Of a stretch of 64,000 nucleotides of DNA, positions 61,650 through 64,000 are shown piece after piece. The notes beneath the pieces were generated by a model. The model had not been told where the DNA came from. It did not search any database and saw nothing but the letters and a program-made list of their open reading frames with translations. Every line of letters begins with the position of its first letter. Positions within the stretch are counted from its first letter, which is position 1. The DNA is taken from contig NZ_CANLER010000006.1 of NCBI RefSeq assembly GCF_947489715.1, positions 124,001 through 188,000 of the forward strand. Direction: 5' to 3'. This stretch comes from an uncultured Roseovarius sp. (GTDB taxonomy: Bacteria; Pseudomonadota; Alphaproteobacteria; Rhodobacterales; Rhodobacteraceae). Both the position numbers and the translations under genes were made by a program.

Positions 61650-62444
61650 CTATCCGATCAGGCAATGCCTTAATTTACCGGCGATTTCACGCATCAGCGG
61701 GATTTCCGCCTTGAGGTCGTCAATAGATTTTCGGGTGGTCAGCGCATGGGTCGACAGGCAGGCCACAAGCGCGCCGCTGTCGGCAAACACAGGCACCGCC
61801 GCGCCGACCATGTCGTCGAACCATTCTTCCTTGTCGAGCGCGAAACCGAATTCGCGTATCCGCGCCAGTTCCGCACCAAAAGCGGCCGCATCCACAATCG
61901 TGTTACGCGCCGATGTCTTGTCTGCGATCCGCTCATAGACACCCAATGCGGCATCCGGCTCAAGCGTCGAAAGATAGAGCTTGCCGGACGCACAACAATG
62001 CAGCGGCAGCGGCGCGCCGACCTTCAGATTGACCTGAAAAGGCCAGTGCGATTCCAGCCGGTCGAAATAGATCAGCTTGGTACCATGCGGGATCGACAGG
62101 CTGACGGTTTCGTTCAGCTGTTCCGACAGCGCCCGCAGCAAGGACCGGCGCTCGGTCACCTTGGGCTCGTATTGCAGGCTGTTCAGGATCAGATCGCGAA
62201 ACCGCTCACCCGGAACGTAATGGCCCGAGGCGGTCGGTGCGATGAAACGTTCCTCGCTCAGCGCGTCAAGCCAGCGATAGATCGTCGGGGTTGGAATTTC
62301 CAGCGTCTGAGACAGGCGCGATGCCGTCGCCGCCTCGGGGTTGAGGCAGATGGCTTCGATGATCTCAAGAATTCTGCGCGGTGAATTCCGGGTGTTTTTC
62401 TTCTCGGTCACGCGGTGGCTCTCTGTTTTTTGTCGGTATGGCAT
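61650..62444 (-). CDS. IclR-family transcriptional regulator
   Basis: A 264-residue IclR regulator. The N-terminal winged helix is RRILEIIEAICLNPEAATAS with SQTLEIPTPTIYRWLDAL. The effector-binding domain has LPLHCCASGKLYLSTL and the hallmark GAAVPVFADSGALVACLSTHAL. The start at 62444 is one option; GTG codons closer to the fold are possible and ORF continues further upstream. It is divergent from an iron alcohol dehydrogenase gene whose promoter contains a palindrome, so it probably controls that gene. Confidence 0.86.
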   Translation of the reverse strand: MPYRQKTESHRVTEKKNTRNSPRRILEIIEAICLNPEAATASRLSQTLEIPTPTIYRWLDALSEERFIAPTASGHYVPGERFRDLILNSLQYEPKVTERRSLLRALSEQLNETVSLSIPHGTKLIYFDRLESHWPFQVNLKVGAPLPLHCCASGKLYLSTLEPDAALGVYERIADKTSARNTIVDAAAFGAELARIREFGFALDKEEWFDDMVGAAVPVFADSGALVACLSTHALTTRKSIDDLKAEIPLMREIAGKLRHCLIG

Positions 62445-62564
62445 GTCCTGAAACAGCCAAAACGGAAAATTTCGGGAATCACAAGTTTCCTTGGTTCTGC
62501 GGGGCTTTTTCCGCAACGCATGCGACCCTGCGGTTGCGGCTGAGGGTGCCGGAAAGCAATTGAT

Positions 62565-62626
62565 CTGTCAACTAAATGAGAATTATTTTATCACTTTATT
62601 GACAGAGCGAGCGCGCTCGACATAGG
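62565..62626. promoter_or_regulatory. Palindromes and putative promoter for the iron alcohol dehydrogenase gene
   Basis: TTGACA (62599-62604) could be a -35 box and CATAGG (62621-62626) a weak -10 box 16 bp away. Between them lies the 12-bp palindrome CGAGCGCGCTCG (62608-62619). CTGTCAA (62565-62571) and TTGACAG (62599-62605) also form an inverted pair. Both are candidate operators for the divergent IclR regulator. Confidence 0.45.
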
Positions 62627-62678
62627 CTTGGCCCCAACGACGCCCCCGTGGGCCGTCGCCTTTGGGGAGGAAATGCCA

Positions 62679-63842
62679 ATGTCAGTTCGTGTCTGCACAC
62701 CGCGATTCATGTCGATCGGGCGCGGCGCGTTGAATGGCATCGCCGATATCCTGTCCCGCATGGGGCATATCCGGAACCCGCTGATCGTGACCGACAGGTT
62801 CATGTCCGACTCGGGCGTTGCCGCCCGGGTGCAGGGCCTGCTGCACGAGGCCGGGCTGAAATCCGGGGTGTTCGACGCGGTGCTGCCCGACCCCACCGAT
62901 ACGGTGGTGCTGGCCGGAATCAGCGCGCTGGAACAGGGCGGGCATGATGCGGTCGTGGGCCTGGGCGGTGGCAGCCCGATTGACGCGGGCAAGGCCATTG
63001 CCACCATGGCCACGGGCAGCCGCGACATCCAGGATTACCGCCCGCCCACGCAATCCGACGCGCCGGGCCTGCCAATGCTGGCGGTGCCGACAACAGCGGG
63101 CACCGGATCGGAAGTCACCCATCACACCGTCATCATCCACAGCGACAGCCGCGAGAAAATCTCGTGTCGGGGCGAGGGGTTCGTGCCCCTCGGCGCCATC
63201 GTCGATTTTGAACTGACCCTGTCGAAACCCAAACGTCTGATCGCCGACAATGGCCTCGATACGCTGACCCATGCGATTGAGGCCTATGTCAGCCGCAAGG
63301 CCACGCTTTATTCGGATCGCATGGCGCTGGATTGCATGCGGCTGGTGGCGGGCAATCTCGATGCCGCCTATACCGATCCTGAAAACATCCCCGCGCGCGA
63401 GGCGCTGATGCTGGCCGCGACCTTCGGCGGGCTGGCCTTTTCCAACGCCTCGATTGCGCTGGTCCATGCCATGAGTCGCCCTTTGGGCAGCCTCTTTCAC
63501 GTCCCGCACGGGATGAGCAACGCGATGCTCTTGCCGACAGTGACCGAGTTTTCCAAGACATCGGCCCTGGCCCGCTATGCCGACTGCGCCCGGGTGATCG
63601 GCCTGGCAAGCGACAGTGCCGATGATGCCAACGCCGCCGACGCGCTGGTTGACGGGCTCTATCAGTATAATGCGCGTCTGGATGTGCCCAGCCTGTCGGA
63701 ATTCGGCATCGACAATAGCGCCTACACCGCCGCCGCCGGGCACATGGCTGAGGACGCGGTGCGCTCCGGCGCGCCTGCCAACAATCCGCGTGTGGGCAGC
63801 ACGCAAGAAATAACAGACCTCTATCACGAGGCATGGGCCTGA
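62679..63842 (+). CDS. Iron-containing alcohol dehydrogenase
   Basis: A 387-residue NAD-dependent type III alcohol dehydrogenase. The nucleotide-binding loop is VVGLGGGSPIDAGKAIA. Metal ligands lie in NGLDTLTHAIEAYV (Asp and His) and in ALVHAMSRPLGSLFHVPHGMSNAML (two His). The family oxidises alcohols such as ethanol, 1,2-propanediol or hydroxy-acids; the substrate is unknown. GGGGAGG favours the ATG at 62679 over that at 62673. It is followed by the start of a secreted protein, possibly a transporter component in one operon. Confidence 0.92.
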   Translation: MSVRVCTPRFMSIGRGALNGIADILSRMGHIRNPLIVTDRFMSDSGVAARVQGLLHEAGLKSGVFDAVLPDPTDTVVLAGISALEQGGHDAVVGLGGGSPIDAGKAIATMATGSRDIQDYRPPTQSDAPGLPMLAVPTTAGTGSEVTHHTVIIHSDSREKISCRGEGFVPLGAIVDFELTLSKPKRLIADNGLDTLTHAIEAYVSRKATLYSDRMALDCMRLVAGNLDAAYTDPENIPAREALMLAATFGGLAFSNASIALVHAMSRPLGSLFHVPHGMSNAMLLPTVTEFSKTSALARYADCARVIGLASDSADDANAADALVDGLYQYNARLDVPSLSEFGIDNSAYTAAAGHMAEDAVRSGAPANNPRVGSTQEITDLYHEAWA

Positions 63843-63919
63843 GCGCCCGACAATCGGCACCGCCACGGGTGGTGATCGACACCTGACAACACTGAATTCA
63901 ACTGTGGAGGAAGATAGAA

Positions 63920-64000
63920 ATGACATCCCTGACCAAGTCCCTGACGACCTTTGGGCGCCGCACGGTCGGCATCGCAGCACTTTCGGCGCTGTGCCTGGGC
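63920..64000 (+). CDS. Secreted protein, 5' end only (window ends)
   Basis: Only 27 codons are visible. They read MTSLTKSLTTFGRRTVGIAA followed by a hydrophobic run, a signal peptide or Tat-like start (an RR pair lies before the core). GGAGGAAGATAGAA precedes the ATG, a strong site. The position after an iron alcohol dehydrogenase would fit a TRAP or ABC solute-binding protein, but that is a guess from context. Confidence 0.6.
   Translation, partial: MTSLTKSLTTFGRRTVGIAALSALCLG

Noticed and set aside
62682-63980. A 432-codon minus-strand frame
   Set aside because: It is antisense to the iron alcohol dehydrogenase gene and has no motif.
1-64000. tRNA or rRNA gene, CRISPR array or insertion sequence
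   Set aside because: I found no cloverleaf arms with a T-loop GGTTCGA motif in the gene-free stretches, no regularly spaced direct repeats with spacers, and no transposase motifs.

Overview
The window looks like a chromosomal segment of an alphaproteobacterium of the order Rhodobacterales (Roseobacter-type Rhodobacteraceae). The base composition is GC-rich. It carries a GcrA cell-cycle regulator, an L-cysteate sulfo-lyase (CuyA), a DUF6455-type protein, adjacent argD and argF, and a leucine dehydrogenase paired with an Lrp regulator. I saw no phage, transposase, integrase, CRISPR array, rRNA or tRNA gene.

Layout. 0-1 kb: end of a ThiF/rhodanese gene and thiD (thiamine). 1.2-5.5 kb: an RND efflux adaptor and pump. 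5.6-7.2 kb: an amidohydrolase. 7.7-10.6 kb: a compact cassette of truncated globin, class III cyclase-like protein and PAS histidine kinase. 10.7-18.5 kb: an accessory glycan-type cluster with three GT2 glycosyltransferases, three sulfotransferases, a DegT aminotransferase and a WbqC-family protein. 18.7-22.8 kb: an LptE-like lipoprotein, a geranylgeranyl-reductase-like flavoprotein, an Lrp regulator divergent from leucine dehydrogenase, and a small lipoprotein. 23-25.7 kb: a cysteate module (cuyA, a racemase-family gene, and a divergent LysR regulator with a symmetrical operator). 25.7-35.8 kb: mostly household genes (aldo/keto reductase, J-domain protein, YceI, MFS, metG, a 2OG-oxygenase, a HisD-family dehydrogenase resembling HpsN, LMW phosphatase, sirtuin, rpmB). 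36-40 kb: gndA, argF, argD. 40-52.6 kb: an LRR protein, EamA exporter, ABC-2 permease, gcrA, phzF, PEP-mutase family enzyme, AsmA, rimO, HlyIII, YigZ, an M48 protease and small proteins. 52.7-61.6 kb: a polyamine locus (potABCD-like importer, aguB, two agmatine deiminases, LuxR and LysR regulators). 61.6-64 kb: an IclR regulator divergent from an iron alcohol dehydrogenase, then the start of a secreted protein cut off by the window end.

How the genes work together. The 52.7-61.6 kb locus encodes uptake of a polyamine-like solute and the two steps agmatine -> N-carbamoylputrescine -> putrescine. One of the two agmatine deiminases has a twin-arginine signal, so part of the pathway may run in the periplasm. 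In the globin cassette, the cyclase-like protein has lost both transition-state residues of class III cyclases, which suggests a sensor or regulator rather than an ordinary nucleotide cyclase. The cysteate module and the HpsN-like dehydrogenase fit use of marine C3-sulfonates.

Unexplained structure worth a second look: three copies of a ~62-bp element, each just after a gene and in the same orientation relative to it (near 19.3, 22.8 and 36.0 kb); four ACCGAC repeats spaced exactly 11 bp apart (27.8 kb); and two tandem perfect palindromes upstream of gndA (37.6 kb). Functions are assigned from recognised motifs and family knowledge; no database search was run.
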